This document shows, piece after piece, positions 52,953-64,000 of a DNA stretch of 64,000 nucleotides; the first letter of the stretch is position 1, and every line of letters starts with the position of its first letter. The translations under genes and the position numbers were made by a program. Location of the stretch: assembly GCA_037501455.1 (NCBI GenBank), contig CM074865.1, forward strand, positions 8,009,001 through 8,073,000, written 5' to 3'. The notes beneath the pieces were generated by a model. It ran no database searches and had not been told where the DNA came from. It saw only the letters and a program-made list of their open reading frames with translations. The stretch is from Lantana camara. Lineage: Eukaryota > Streptophyta > Magnoliopsida > Lamiales > Verbenaceae.

Positions 52953-53137
52953 GGCTGGATTTTTCTCTAGTTTCTCTCTCTGGAACTCGAAAATATGAGA
53001 ATTGAGAACCCTTTTTCTGTGTGTTGGTGGAGATTTTTGGGAGATTTGAAAATGGTGATAAGATTGTGAAGAAGGGAAGGGAGATGAGTAAAGAGGTGGG
53101 TTGAGGGACCCAATGTTTACCGGAAATGGAAAGGGTT

Positions 53138-53147
53138 ACTAAATAGG
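53138..53147 (-). promoter_or_regulatory. CArG-like box upstream of AP3
   Basis: ACTAAATAGG matches CC(A/T)6GG at nine of ten positions, about 190 bp before the AP3 start codon. AP3 promoters in other plants use CArG boxes for autoregulation; activity of this one is inferred. Confidence 0.3.
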
Positions 53148-53314
53148 TGAAAGAGTTTTGCAGAAGATGATAAAGTATGTTAAGAATTAGTCATTTCTTG
53201 TTATCAGTCACCACCATTGGACAGCAAATGAAATAGGTTTATTCGGGTTTGGTCCCTCTCTTCTTTCAAAATTGTATTTTCAACACTTAACTTTTAGTGA
53301 CGTCCCTAATTCTA

Positions 53315-54634
53315 GGGAAAATATCATTTTTGGTCCCACACATTAACCTAAATCTATTTTTGATCCCAATCATTACAGAATTCTCAATTTTGGCCAGTCT
53401 CAAATATTCCAAAAAATCTCAACGTTAGTCCTCCGTTAACCTTTTCGTCCTTTGACTAACGGTTGACCAAAAATTCCGTTTAAAATCCGGAAGTTCAGCG
53501 TTAAAACATCAATTTGGGGGAAAATCCTCATTCTTATACTGTAAAATCAACCCTTACCTATCAAACGAAGCATACAATTTTCCAAAAACATTCTCCAAAA
53601 ACAATTAAAATGTGCTTGGTCGGAATTCTGTACTTGAGATTCTTGACTCCAAATTGATTGTTTTAAAAGCAATACAACATTACCTATATAACGAAGCATA
53701 CAATTTTCCCCTCTCAAAATTATCTTCTTTTTCTATAGAAACACTGAATTTCAAAGCAATGCAAGGTAGAGAATTATGCTGGTTTCTCAAATCCAAATTG
53801 TTCCACTCATAGAGCACCTTAAATCACCAAGCAATTAGAGCACTCACAGAGAAGACAATGCAACCATAACTTTTACAACTTGCAACCCCTAAGTTCTCCA
53901 GAAATTTATTCTTCCCTAATCTTACCTGAATCCATTTTTATTGTTGGACGGCAAACTTGAATGTAATCATATTTTTGCACATTGTCTAAAGATGATCAAT
54001 ATAAAAAACTGAATATTATTGACCCTTTTCGCTTAGAGGGATCAAAGGGACTCTGAAGGGAAGATTTCTTCCTGGCGACACCATTCTCCGAGCAACGGTT
54101 TTAGGGAGTTCTGAAGTTGAAGAAAAGGCTGACGGAGATGGCGGAAGCCACCGCACCGAACACCGCAGCGGCGGCTAATAGAGTTATCTCTCTCGAATTC
54201 ATCACTTCCAGGCACTTCACCTTCACCAGCCCCCACTCACACACATACGCACACAACTGAGTGAGAGAGAAGATTAGCCGGGAAGATGAGAGTGAGAGAA
54301 CCAGATTTGGGGGAGCATGCTAGTCTCTGGGTCGATGAGATCATCAACCTTGTTGCTTTCCTCCTTGAATGAAGCAGCGATTTTGGTCTCATCTTTCCAA
54401 AATGGGATTTTAGGGTTTAAGAATGAAGATTTTCCCCCAAATCGGTGTTTTAATGCTGAACTAACGAGTTCTCAACGGAATTTTGGGTCAACCGTTAGTC
54501 AAAGGACAGAAAAGTTGACGGGGGACTAATGTTGAGACTTTTTGGAATATTTGGGACCAAAATTGAGAATCATGTAATGATTGAGACCAAAAATAGATTT
54601 GAGTTAATGTGTGGGACAAAAATGATATTTTCCC
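53315..54634. mobile_element. Mutator-like element with long TIRs and GC-richer core (Pack-MULE candidate)
   Basis: Terminal inverted repeats of about 230 bp (GGGAAAATATCATTTTTGGT at the left, the complement ending at 54634) are flanked by 9-bp duplications CTAATTCTA (53306-53314) and CTAATTTTA (54635-54643). The core (about 54030-54330) is richer in GC than its surroundings and has open frames on both strands (54042-54236 minus; plus from an ATG near 54138), which could be a captured gene piece. I do not recognise the source gene. No transposase. Confidence 0.75.
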
Positions 54635-54643
54635 CTAATTTTA

Positions 54644-56519
54644 CTTGTCCTAAATCATGTATTATCTGTAACTTTTTTATAATTATGGAGGGTAATTGGA
54701 AAACGGGGCATTCATTAAAAAAGAGGTCTAAAATACTACACATATATATAGAAATAATTACATCTGACTATCGTGCATTTAAGACCGAATTACAATGCAA
54801 TTTATCATTTTTGGAAAATTAGATTTTAGTCCTTAACTTTGAGAACCGTTTGTGGTCCCTAGGATTCCGTTATGTCATTCCAAAAATACTCATAATTTGT
54901 AGAGATTATTTTGTCTATTTTTGTAAAGTTTAGGGATTCAATCAGTGTCTGTTTATGGTAGGGCGGTCTCGAGTACCCATTCCGTTAAAGGTCGTTCGGG
55001 CGCATGGGTGTCTTCAGCGACAGGTTGAGAGATATCAATAATTGAACAAGCAAGTAGATGATTTTATAATTTTGGTCATATATTCAATGTAACACTTATA
55101 AAATCGTCAGGGCATAAGCGTACTTTAACAAATTCCATTAAAGAACCTCAAACCAAATAAAATTTGTAGAAACTAAAATGTAATTTCCCGATAATGATGA
55201 ACCAATTAACGGAAACTTTACTTGAGATTTGACGATTGGACAAACTTCTCCTTATCAAAATTTGGCCTAATGCATGCATTCTATTATGTGGACAGAAATT
55301 TACATCGAGATATTAGTTTGGAAATTAATTAAGCTAAGGTACAGAAAAGTTAGAGATAATATTACCAAATTTCACCATGGGGTGTAATGTAAAGTCTTTA
55401 ATATGGATACTTTTTTAAATTTAATCGGAAGTTTATGTAATTAGAACAAATTTAATGATATCATATAAACCAAATTCTAGAAATATCATTAGTTTCGTCA
55501 ACCATGGGCTTGTTATTAAGGCAAAAGCAAAAGTCATAGGCGTCTAGTACATAACATTAATGGTGAAATAATTTGACAATAATTAACTAGAATTATATTG
55601 TTTTATTGTGTTATCCCAACAATATGGTTGTATCATGTATATGTACACATATTATTTATTGAAAGCATATTTAATTTCAACCGTGGGAACTAAAAAGGGT
55701 GAATTATTATGATGCACGAATATAAATATGACAATACAAATACAATATGATATGGATACGACGATATAAATTTTTTTTCAAAATTTCTAATATAAGAAAT
55801 ATCGAATACAACGTCTAATATAATACGATAAAATAATACTTTTAAAAATATTCGAATCATCGATTACGATGGTTGATGATGCGTTTGTTTTACTTCAACA
55901 TAACATAGTTATGATTATGATTGATGGGTGCATTTTGACTATCATGATGAACAAAATTGCTAGCTGCCTCGCCTACTTGAGAGATCTGCTTTAATGTAGT
56001 TAGGTATTCTTATTTGATACGACCAACTACAATTTAATGTTTTTCTTTTTCTATTTTTCACTTACCTAACTTTTAATATCACAAATTCACAATTTCTTCT
56101 CACTTATGCCAAACTTTTATAGTCTTATACTTTCTTGAGTTTAATTTGAAATAAGAATATAATTTGAAATTTACAATATAGTCTTCCGACCAATATATTC
56201 AAGTACATGAGACAATCTTTAGAGACTCAGACTTTCACATGACATTTCTCATTTAATTCGATTAAAACGTGAAGAGAATCCCTTGAAAAACACTAAGAGA
56301 TTGAATTAGGGGTCAAAACATTCGATTTGACATCAAAATAACTCTTCTTCTTTAAAATATCAAGGTCGACCGCTCAACCTCCGGTCTATACTATCTATTT
56401 TTTTATGTGACCCACGTTAGTTAATATGAACGGAAAGAATTTTACCCAAACACGACAAATCGAACGGATATATATAAAGTTGACGGATCGAAAATCAACT
56501 TAGTTACACTTCTATTACG
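54644..56519. other. AT-rich intergenic region
   Basis: No gene is recognised. It contains one diverged small inverted-repeat element (55711-55862); the rest shows nothing I can name. Confidence 0.6.
55711..55862. mobile_element. Diverged copy of the 16987 element
   Basis: It begins TATGATGCACGAATATAAAT and ends AATATTCGAATCATCGAT, with GGATACGACGATATAAATTT and TAAGAAATATCGAATACAAC inside. About 150 bp. Confidence 0.5.
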
Positions 56520-56527
56520 TGTACCTA

Positions 56528-57589
56528 CAGGGGCGACGCTACAGCCAAGATTGTGGGGTCAGTTGACCCCACTCAATTTTTTAAGTAATTTAAAATAAGC
56601 TTTTTGATCACACTTAAAAAAAGAAAAAATTGTATTGATCCCATAAATTTTAGAATTGCGTACAAATATAAATAAGATAAATGCTTATTTTCAATAGTAT
56701 TGGAGTATTTGGAAACCAATTTTTACTTAATTTAAGCATAAATAAGCTAGAATCCAGGAGTAGTTTTTAGATTCTGCTTATAAGTTATACGGTTTTGTCT
56801 TAATTTATTTAAAATTCTATTTTGACAATGATATCTTTATTAAAATATTAATATACTTAAATTAACTTTTTTACGTACAAATACAATTTTATGGTTTATA
56901 TGTTCATTACATCTTTTCTTTTTCTGTTGTTGATATTTTTTTTTTTCCTTTTTTTATCAGAATTTCATAATTTCAAATCGTAAGTAAGAAATCTACAATT
57001 ACAAGGTAAATTTGTTTTTTTCTTAATTTTTATAAATTTATAAATAAAGGTACATATAGAATGATTCTATGTTTTGATTAATTACAAATAATCTTATACA
57101 AAATTATAATAAGTTTTATATTAATATAATACTCAAACCATATTTATATTATAATACCCAAAAATATTGTTCAGAGTATTTCAAGGTAAATTTGTATCGA
57201 TTATCCACTCTTGTTTGCATTTATTGTTTTTCTGCTTATCATTTTTTTTTCAAATACTCCTACAATCACTCACTACTTTTACTTTTAATATTTTTGCCGC
57301 TTTCACTCCTATTTTATGTTCTACTTATGGAGTAGAGTTTGCAAACACCCCCCTTAGAGATTGATGTATCTACTACAAATAAAAATTGTAAAGGGTAATT
57401 TGTAAAATAAATATTTTAAATAAAATATTTTATTTTTTAATAATATATATATTTTTATTAATAGTTAAATTTTTAAGATAATTTAAAATAAATATTTTAA
57501 ATACATTTTATATTTTAATAATATATATTTTTTTATTAGTCATTAAATTGTTTTGACCCCATTGTCCGACATTTCTGGAGTTGCACCTG
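56528..57589. mobile_element. hAT-like non-autonomous element (1062 bp)
   Basis: The left end CAGGGGCGACGCTACAGCC and right end TTTCTGGAGTTGCACCTG form imperfect short inverted repeats of the CAGGGG type. The flanks TGTACCTA (56520-56527) and TGTACCTG (57590-57597) make an 8-bp duplication with one mismatch, the last bases being shared with the start of the adjoining LTR. GACCCC/GGGGTC pairs lie just inside both ends. No transposase frame. Confidence 0.7.
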
Positions 57590-57595
57590 TGTACC

Positions 57596-58376
57596 TGATG
57601 GGGTCAAAATACGCTCGACCTACGTTTGGACACGTGGCGATACGAGAAGGTAACGCATGACCCTTCATGACTGGGGCAGTTAACAACGAGCGTATAAGGC
57701 CCTCGAGCGTCAAAGTCCCTAAAGAACACGTGTCGTCTCTGTTATGCGCACGCGTGGTCATCCTTGCCGCTCTCTAACGAGCGCACCTCACAAAACGGGA
57801 CATAGTCCCAGCTTCTCTTGGAAGTCCCCTTCGAGCGTTATCCTCCCTCGAAAAGGCTTCCACTCCCCCTCGTTACGCAGCTTTGGCCTCCATCCCCGGG
57901 CGGATTCTTTGGCCTCCAAGGCCCTCGGTTGACACGAGCATGCTCTTAGCCCTCGTTACCAACCCCCTAAAACGGCTCTCTGACACCCCGTACATGCCCG
58001 CGCACCTGCCACTGTCGCCAGCACTAACTTTCACCGGCTTTTGCTGAAGATTCCTCATAGGTTTCTCTCATAACGCCACGTGTTAGGGCAACATTTGGCC
58101 AGGACCACACGGTACAAATGACCAAAGGGTCCCTGACCCTCAACTATAAATAGATGAGTTCATCTTCTTCACTGTAAGCAAGCTTCCATACTTGAGCTCT
58201 GCAATTACTTTTCTTCACTTTCAGTTCCTTAACTGACTTGAGCGTCGGAGAGCCAAACTGGGCATCCCCCTCAGTCTCCCAGCTTGGCCTTCTGACTGTT
58301 TGTTCTCGGTGTTTGTCCTAGCAGGTAGAACCCCTCCTCCATCTGGCGATCATTTTTCGGTTTCCCCCGCATATAT
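57596..58376 (+). repeat. LTR related to the Tat element, interrupted at its 3' end
   Basis: It starts TGATGGGGTCAAAATACG and follows the Tat LTR through CGCCACGTGTTAGGGCAACA, TATAAATA near 58145 and CTTGAGCGTCGGAGAGCCAA, with many substitutions. Its last roughly 50 bp of the LTR are absent because another element starts at 58377. No internal sequence is seen on its left, so it is a solo LTR or the 5' LTR of a displaced copy. Confidence 0.8.
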
Positions 58377-59408
58377 TGTAACGCCCGAGCGCAAGACGGC
58401 ACATCCCCCGCACCATGACCTGACCCGTATATGAAATTAATTTTCATACACGTGCCAAATCATCGCGAACGGGGACATACACACTCGCTACGCCAGGCGG
58501 TACTAACCCTTAACGTACAACCCACAACAACCAAAATAACATAACAGCGGAAGCAATAGATTTATTTTCCATATATTGAGCTATATGCTCTATGTACCAA
58601 CATATAAATCCATATAATCAAGTATGACCATTAGCAGTGATACAAACATGTACGTTCCAAGTTCATATACAATATCCAAAAGATCAAAATATGCCAACAT
58701 ATGAGTGTAAAGGGAAAATAAATACTAGACACTATGCATGACTCGCCCAGACTCATATCCCGCCTAGTATCTCTCACCTGCAAAAGAACTGAAACAACTC
58801 TGAGTTCAGTCTTAGACAGACTGGTGGGTATAAAACAGGCTTAATATCATAATATAGCGGAATTTAAACACATACATGCAAGCTATAATCCTGATTCGAG
58901 GTTTTAGAAGCATTTTCCCAAATGTGAAGTAAAATACAACGAATAGGATTATAACAATTCATTTCATTCATTAGGTTCTTTGTGGCCCGGTGAGAGGGCG
59001 TGCATTATCTCCAACCACCATCTCGTGTAATTCATTATTTATTCGTTCATACATTTCATTCTTTCGTGCACATTCATTAGATCATTCATTCTATCATTCG
59101 TATACTCCTTCTTCCTCCGGTTAGGGAAGGGTTTGCAAGACCCGAACCCTCATTCATTGGTGCTAGAGGGGTACATGAATCCCCAAAAGCACGGTTCCCC
59201 TTCTTTCACTAATCTCCTAGTGAAGTCTAGGTTACCGTAATCGGTGGAACTAGTATATAAGGATTCCCGTCAGCCCTAGCTTCCCCGGTTCACCAAATAC
59301 ACTAAGTCCCGGGACCCCATTCATTGTGAATATTCATTTCTCGCCAAAACTTTTGGTAGGATATTCAAATTAAAGGCTTAACGTTGAAAACATTGATTCA
59401 TTGAAAAT

Positions 59409-59411
<3 letters not shown>

Positions 59412-59465
<54 letters not shown>
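59412..59465. repeat. (AT)n microsatellite
   Basis: About 27 uninterrupted AT units within the long LTR. Confidence 0.9.
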
Positions 59466-59469
<4 letters not shown>

Positions 59470-60485
59470 CTTTGGCCAAAATCTTGCACATTGGGTAATT
59501 GGGGTCATATCTTTAACTAATAGAAGAAAAATCCACCTTTACATCTCTTACCGAACAATACCAAAAGGAAAAGAGACTTGAGGTAGCCTATGAACCCGGC
59601 ACGTCTCCACCCTGGAGAAACTGTACAAAAGACAACATCGTGTAATCATGAGACTCAATACTCAAAATGAACCATATAAGACGCACGACAATGCATTAAC
59701 ATGTGAAGACATGCATGATCAATAACAATGTGCTAATAAGATGTTCATGTCACCATTAATGCCACTTCTCATATAAACAAGCCTTTCATTCATTACACGA
59801 GTAAATCATGTTTGTTCATTATCGTTCGTTCAATAGCATTCATTCGTTCAACCCAATTCATTATACATTATTACACATCTCAACCATGCATGTGAATCAT
59901 TTAGAAGTGTGAGGAATTCACTAAACATAAAGGGAATGCATTGATTACACAAAGAGTCATATTATAGCACTTAAACGTTTATACATACATGTCACGTTTG
60001 TCCAATGCAAATTAAGCCATAACACTCATAACCATCATCCAATAATCCATTAGTATCATAAATGTAAGTTTGAAGCACAAGAGATCAATTAAAACACATA
60101 CGGATGTCAAGGGGGTGAAAGGAACGCAAGAAGATGGATTTTGGCAAAAGTTAACAGTTTTTCGGAAGTGAGCAAGCTGTAAAGAATTGATCATATCTTA
60201 AGTTGTAGAAGTTGAAATTAAGTTTTTTTTGTTGGATATGAAAGTAGACAAATAGGCCTTTAAAATGGTAGGTGACTCAAATCATGGTTCAAAGTGACGT
60301 GAAAATGGCGTAGGTTTGAATTTGGACCAATGCAGAAATTTGGTGAAGTGGCGACACCAATTTCAAACAATCATATCTCACAAATTGGAAAACATAACGA
60401 GGTGATTCCAATTGGAGAATGTTCTAGACTTCAAGAGGTTTCCGTGGGTTCAAAAATCAGGTCAAACGGAGTTCAAACGAAGTCA

Positions 60486-60606
60486 GCACGGCCGTGTCAA
60501 TATTGGCCTGAAAGCTGACACGGCCGTGTCGGAATAAAAAAAATTCCAACTCGAGAGCTTGACACGGCCGTGTTGGAAATGAACTGAAGTTGGACACGGC
60601 CGTGTT
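60486..60606. repeat. Four palindromic ACACGGCCGTGT-type motifs in the long LTR
   Basis: GCACGGCCGTGTC at 60486, GACACGGCCGTGTC at 60517, GACACGGCCGTGTT at 60561 and GACACGGCCGTGTT at 60593. Spacings are 31, 44 and 32 bp. Confidence 0.75.
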
Positions 60607-61610
60607 GGGTCATCTTCTCCGAAAATCCATGGCCAAGAAGCAAGATTTCGAGTAGAAATGTTCCAAAACCACCCCATGACATATCCGGACCAAACCAAGC
60701 ACTAATATGCATCAAAATATACCACATATCATACATATATGCACATATCTTCACCAAATCATCATTCATCCAACCAATTACACAACCCCACATTTTCCAT
60801 ATATATACATATATACACAAATATACATATATGCATATAAAACTTGTAAAAGAGAAGGGAAAAGAATGATTAGAGTTCAAGACCACCACAACAACACTTA
60901 TTTCTCCAATTAATCCAAGTTTCATCCAAAGAATTCAAAATTTACATAAACCCACATTATAAACATATGTATACACATATTACCTTGGAGAAGAAAGGAG
61001 AATGGAAGGAAGAAGAAGTGGTTGTAGCTTGAATTGTTGTACAAAACCTGAAGAAATTCTCTTGTCTCCTTGCTTGCTTAATGAACCGATCAAAAGAGGG
61101 GGTTCTTCTCTTTTGTGTTGGAAAGAAAATGAAGAACAAGGGGGTGTGTATGTATATACATACATATCGTGTAAACAAGGAAGAAAAAGGGGAAAATGCC
61201 AACAAGTCCCTCAACACTTTAAGTGTTTCAATTGGGTCCCAAAATTTTCGTTAGAGAATAAATAGGGTCCAAAACAATGTTCAATTGAGTCCAAGGATTT
61301 CATATGAGTTCAAATATGTACATAATCGAAATAAAACAATTAATTAGCATGTAAACATATTAAAACGAGTTAAGTAACAAAATCAATTAAGTCATATAAA
61401 TCACGTAATAGTAATTAATTCACGAAATTAATAAATTAAACAATCACATAGCAATTAAAACACATAAAGATCACATAATGGCAATTAATTCAGAAAATTA
61501 ATAATTCAAGCGTCCACTTAGCAATTAAAACATAATTAAATCACATAACACTCGGCCTAAACTCACTCGTGACGTCATACCTGTACGGCCGAAAAGTCGG
61601 GGCGTTACAA

Positions 61611-61622
61611 CCTCTCCCCCTT
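61611..61622 (-). promoter_or_regulatory. Polypurine tract of the minus-strand Gypsy-type element
   Basis: AAGGGGGAGAGG on the minus strand lies one base before the LTR start at 61609. Confidence 0.65.
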
Positions 61623-64000
61623 AAGAGGACCTGGTCCCCAGGTCCACTGTCTGGAGTTCTGGACTCTAAACAAACTTTTCCGTGTTCATCCCACGCGGGT
61701 TAGCAACCCCCCATCAGGAATTAGTTCAGAAAAGGTCTTCAAGCAACAAGGGGTCTTCAATTGCGGTAGGAGTAACTTGTCCTTGAAAGGAATCCAGTGT
61801 TAAGCGAGTAGCTCGTTTGGACCCGTGCAATAAGGGGGTCTAAAAGAGATTTAACCCTCACCGCTTGAATCCATTATGAACTTACTCTGGGAGTTCGGTT
61901 TAAAATGAGTTGGAAGTCAAAGACTTCCACTAACTCACAACCATGAACCTAACCGAACTCTTCAGCGCATCATGATCACGATTCAATGTTGTCATACTCG
62001 AACCTTCGTCAAGAAGTCAAGAGTCTTCATAGGCATTCCATGGGGTTGGTGGTTTAGTCACGACCCTCGTCTTACGAAGGCTTAAACACTCGGAAGTCTA
62101 AGCAAGTAGCAAGAAACGATGAAAGAACCCCGTCTTTCGAGCAACAAGGAGAGAACCCCGTCTCTCACGAACAACAAGGAGAGAACCCCGTCTCTCACGA
62201 AAAAAACAAGGCAAGGGAGTCTCCAATACTCCCGAGCAACACAACCCAACGCAGAACAGAGCACAAGTGGAAATAGCAAAAAGTCAAGTACAAAGTTACA
62301 CAAGAAGCAAGAAATAAATATCAATCACATTGTTCAGCACTCATGTAAAAGCAAACAAAACAGTTAGGAATCAAAGTACCTAGTAACAAAATTTATTTGA
62401 ACTAAAACTACATGTATGCATATGCCATGAATGCTTTATGTACCGTTCACCGTGGTAAGGAAACTTGAAGTTGGTAACTCCATTGCCCTGTGCATGGTTT
62501 GACTCAAAAGTTGGCTCGGTTCTTGACTTGTCTTTAATATCTTCAGTGCATCCGGTTGAGAAAAAGATGAACCGGTTGATCCTATTCCTGATTTCATTCC
62601 GAAGATTACCCATTGATTATTTTTTTCAATTTGGTGAATTCCTTGGAATACAAATAAACCATTAGAATTAACGGTCATGATCTTCTTTGATCTCTCTCCA
62701 TCAACCTGTAAATTTCTCGCAGTACGATCAACTCTTTAATTGCCCGAGTTCCAAATTATTCCATATACCTTCGGAACCTTTATCCTTTAGGTAAAGTTCA
62801 AATCTTCTATCTTTGCCAACACTTGAATCTACCATAATCAAATGTAACCACTCTCGATAACCTTTAAGTTTGATTCCAACATTAAGATAGTCACCGCCAT
62901 GGTTTCCTTCTTCACTAATTCTTTCCCAATGTTTAGGTCAATCTTTATAGTTGTCCTTTCTCATCTTTTATTTAAAGTGTCCCTTCATCCCCTTCAAGCC
63001 TTTAAGTGTGCACTCGATTCCGACCCAGTCGATTCCTCAGTCAATGATATAACATTCTTGATGATCCCTGAAGTTTGATCTAAGTTCTCCAATAATCACC
63101 CATTTCGGTTCTTCTCATCTCAAATTCATCCAGGTCATCATGGAAAAAACTGACGACTTAGTAAAGTTTTATCCTATTGTGTCTCATCCAATTAAGCCTC
63201 TCTAATATTTAGTTGAATTACTTCCATGGGCACCATCACGGAATACGATAATTTGACCTAGCTTTCTTTTTCCAGAATTGACATAAAATCCAGCAGAATT
63301 TCCTTCATTATTTTATCATCTTCAAACTCCGAATTCCGTACGTATAAATACCAATCGAGCTAATCTCTTCAGTACCCCATAGCAATCTTCATCCCGAATT
63401 TATAATAAAGCCGGTTCACTCATTTTTCTATAATCATCATTAGAGCTTCCATATCTTCCATGGTTTGTATTTCTATCGTTCTTACTAAAACACTTCTTTG
63501 AGCCCAATCTTTCATTTCAAATCGGTCTCTTATCGGGCTCTCCCCCCTTAAGAATTTCCTCCTTCTCAAGTCGAGCTTTATCTACCATTTCCTAATCAAA
63601 ATTCTTGATGTCCTAGTAATGAGCAATCCTTGTTAGCCATGGTGTTCGGGGTATTACTTACATTCACTTTGAAGTGGTTGATTTGGATAGCATCCCGAAT
63701 TCCTTGCTCTTCAAGATTTCTCTTTTAATTCTCTAGAAATCTGGAATCAAATTTTCTTTTCTTATCCCATCTGAACATCCCAAAATTCACTTAAATATTT
63801 AATTTCTGAAATCCCATTCTTATCTTTGTTTCTGTTTGAATACTATTACCCAAAACACCTTTCTTCACCTTGATTCACAAAAAACTTTATTTGAGGTGGT
63901 AGCTGAAGTGTCATACGGGGAAGCATCCTAACAATTAAACACTAAAACGATGCATGTTGGGTGAAGATGGAAAATGTATGGAGCACATAGTACACATCAA
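61623..64000 (-). mobile_element. Decayed internal region of the minus-strand element (to window edge)
   Basis: This should be the 3' internal part (after or including the end of pol). No frame over 80 codons and no domain could be read on either strand. A small tandem repeat of GAGAGAACCCCGTCTCTCAC lies at about 62117-62210, and a second polypurine-like block (AAGGGGGGAGAG on the minus strand) lies near 63540-63552. Confidence 0.45.

Larger units (their letters stand above)
58377..61609 (-). repeat. Long LTR (3.2 kb) of a minus-strand Gypsy-type element
   Basis: The ends TGTAACGCCC (58377) and GGGCGTTACA (61609) are exact inverted complements. A polypurine tract (AAGGGGGAGAGG read on the minus strand) adjoins the right end, so the element runs right to left and this is its 3' LTR. 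The left flank TATAT (58372-58376) is the likely target site. Long LTRs with this start are usual in chromovirus (Tekay/Del) elements, which is only an inference here. It contains an (AT)n run and four ACACGGCCGTGT-type palindromes. Several frames of 60-140 codons inside are not coding. Confidence 0.75.

Noticed and set aside
57167..57364. 65-codon frame inside the hAT-like element
   Set aside because: Hydrophobic AT-rich translation without transposase motifs.
60497..61265. Several 60-142-codon frames in the long LTR
   Set aside because: Overlapping frames on both strands, repeats and no domains; LTR sequence.
1..64000. CRISPR arrays, bacterial operons, tRNA or rRNA genes
   Set aside because: None seen. 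The tandem arrays have no spacer-repeat structure, and TGGTATCAGAGC matches are primer sites, not tRNA genes.

Overview
This window is nuclear DNA from a flowering plant, very likely a core eudicot. Two complete spliced host genes sit on the minus strand: a double B-box zinc-finger factor (BBX, 18701-19847, 3 exons) and a class B floral MADS-box gene of the APETALA3/DEFICIENS type (50826-52952, 7 exons, ending in a euAP3-like C-terminus). Everything else I can identify is transposable elements, one endogenous pararetrovirus, and AT-rich intergenic DNA.

Layout. 1-13595 is a nest of three Copia retrotransposons. Element A (1-3874, short 160-bp LTR) is inserted in the 5' LTR of element B (3875-12784, 2.25-kb LTRs around a badly decayed pol). 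B lies in the 3' end of element C (12785-13595). 13596-18700 is AT-rich with a roughly 1-kb tandem duplication and small inverted-repeat elements. The BBX gene follows. 19975-25076 is AT-rich with foldback elements. 25077-26434 is a 1.36-kb near-palindromic Mutator-like element with a 10-bp target duplication.

26700-48860 is an endogenous caulimovirid-like genome of about 9 kb, split by a 12.9-kb Ty3/Gypsy element. Its genes are small ORFs with a tRNA-Met primer site, coat protein with a CCHC finger, a 30K movement protein, protease-RT-RNase H, and a translation-transactivator (TAV)-like protein. An as-1-like/TATA promoter follows, then more small ORFs. All four large ORFs are open. The movement ORF ends in a retropepsin-like domain and the polymerase ORF starts with a second one.

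The Gypsy element (34751-47663) is of the Tat lineage: pol has a second RNase H before integrase. Its two 808-bp LTRs differ at only two sites I could see, and it is flanked by a GAACT duplication lying inside a pararetroviral small ORF. Between pol and the 3' LTR it carries two tandem arrays and a three-exon antisense gene with its own TATA box, consensus introns and AATAAA signal, broken by one in-frame stop.

Downstream of the AP3 gene lie a Mutator-like element with long terminal inverted repeats and a GC-richer core (53315-54634), a hAT-like element (56528-57589), and a diverged LTR related to the Tat element (57596-58376). That LTR is interrupted by a minus-strand Gypsy-type element whose 3.2-kb LTR fills 58377-61609 and whose decayed internal region runs off the window.
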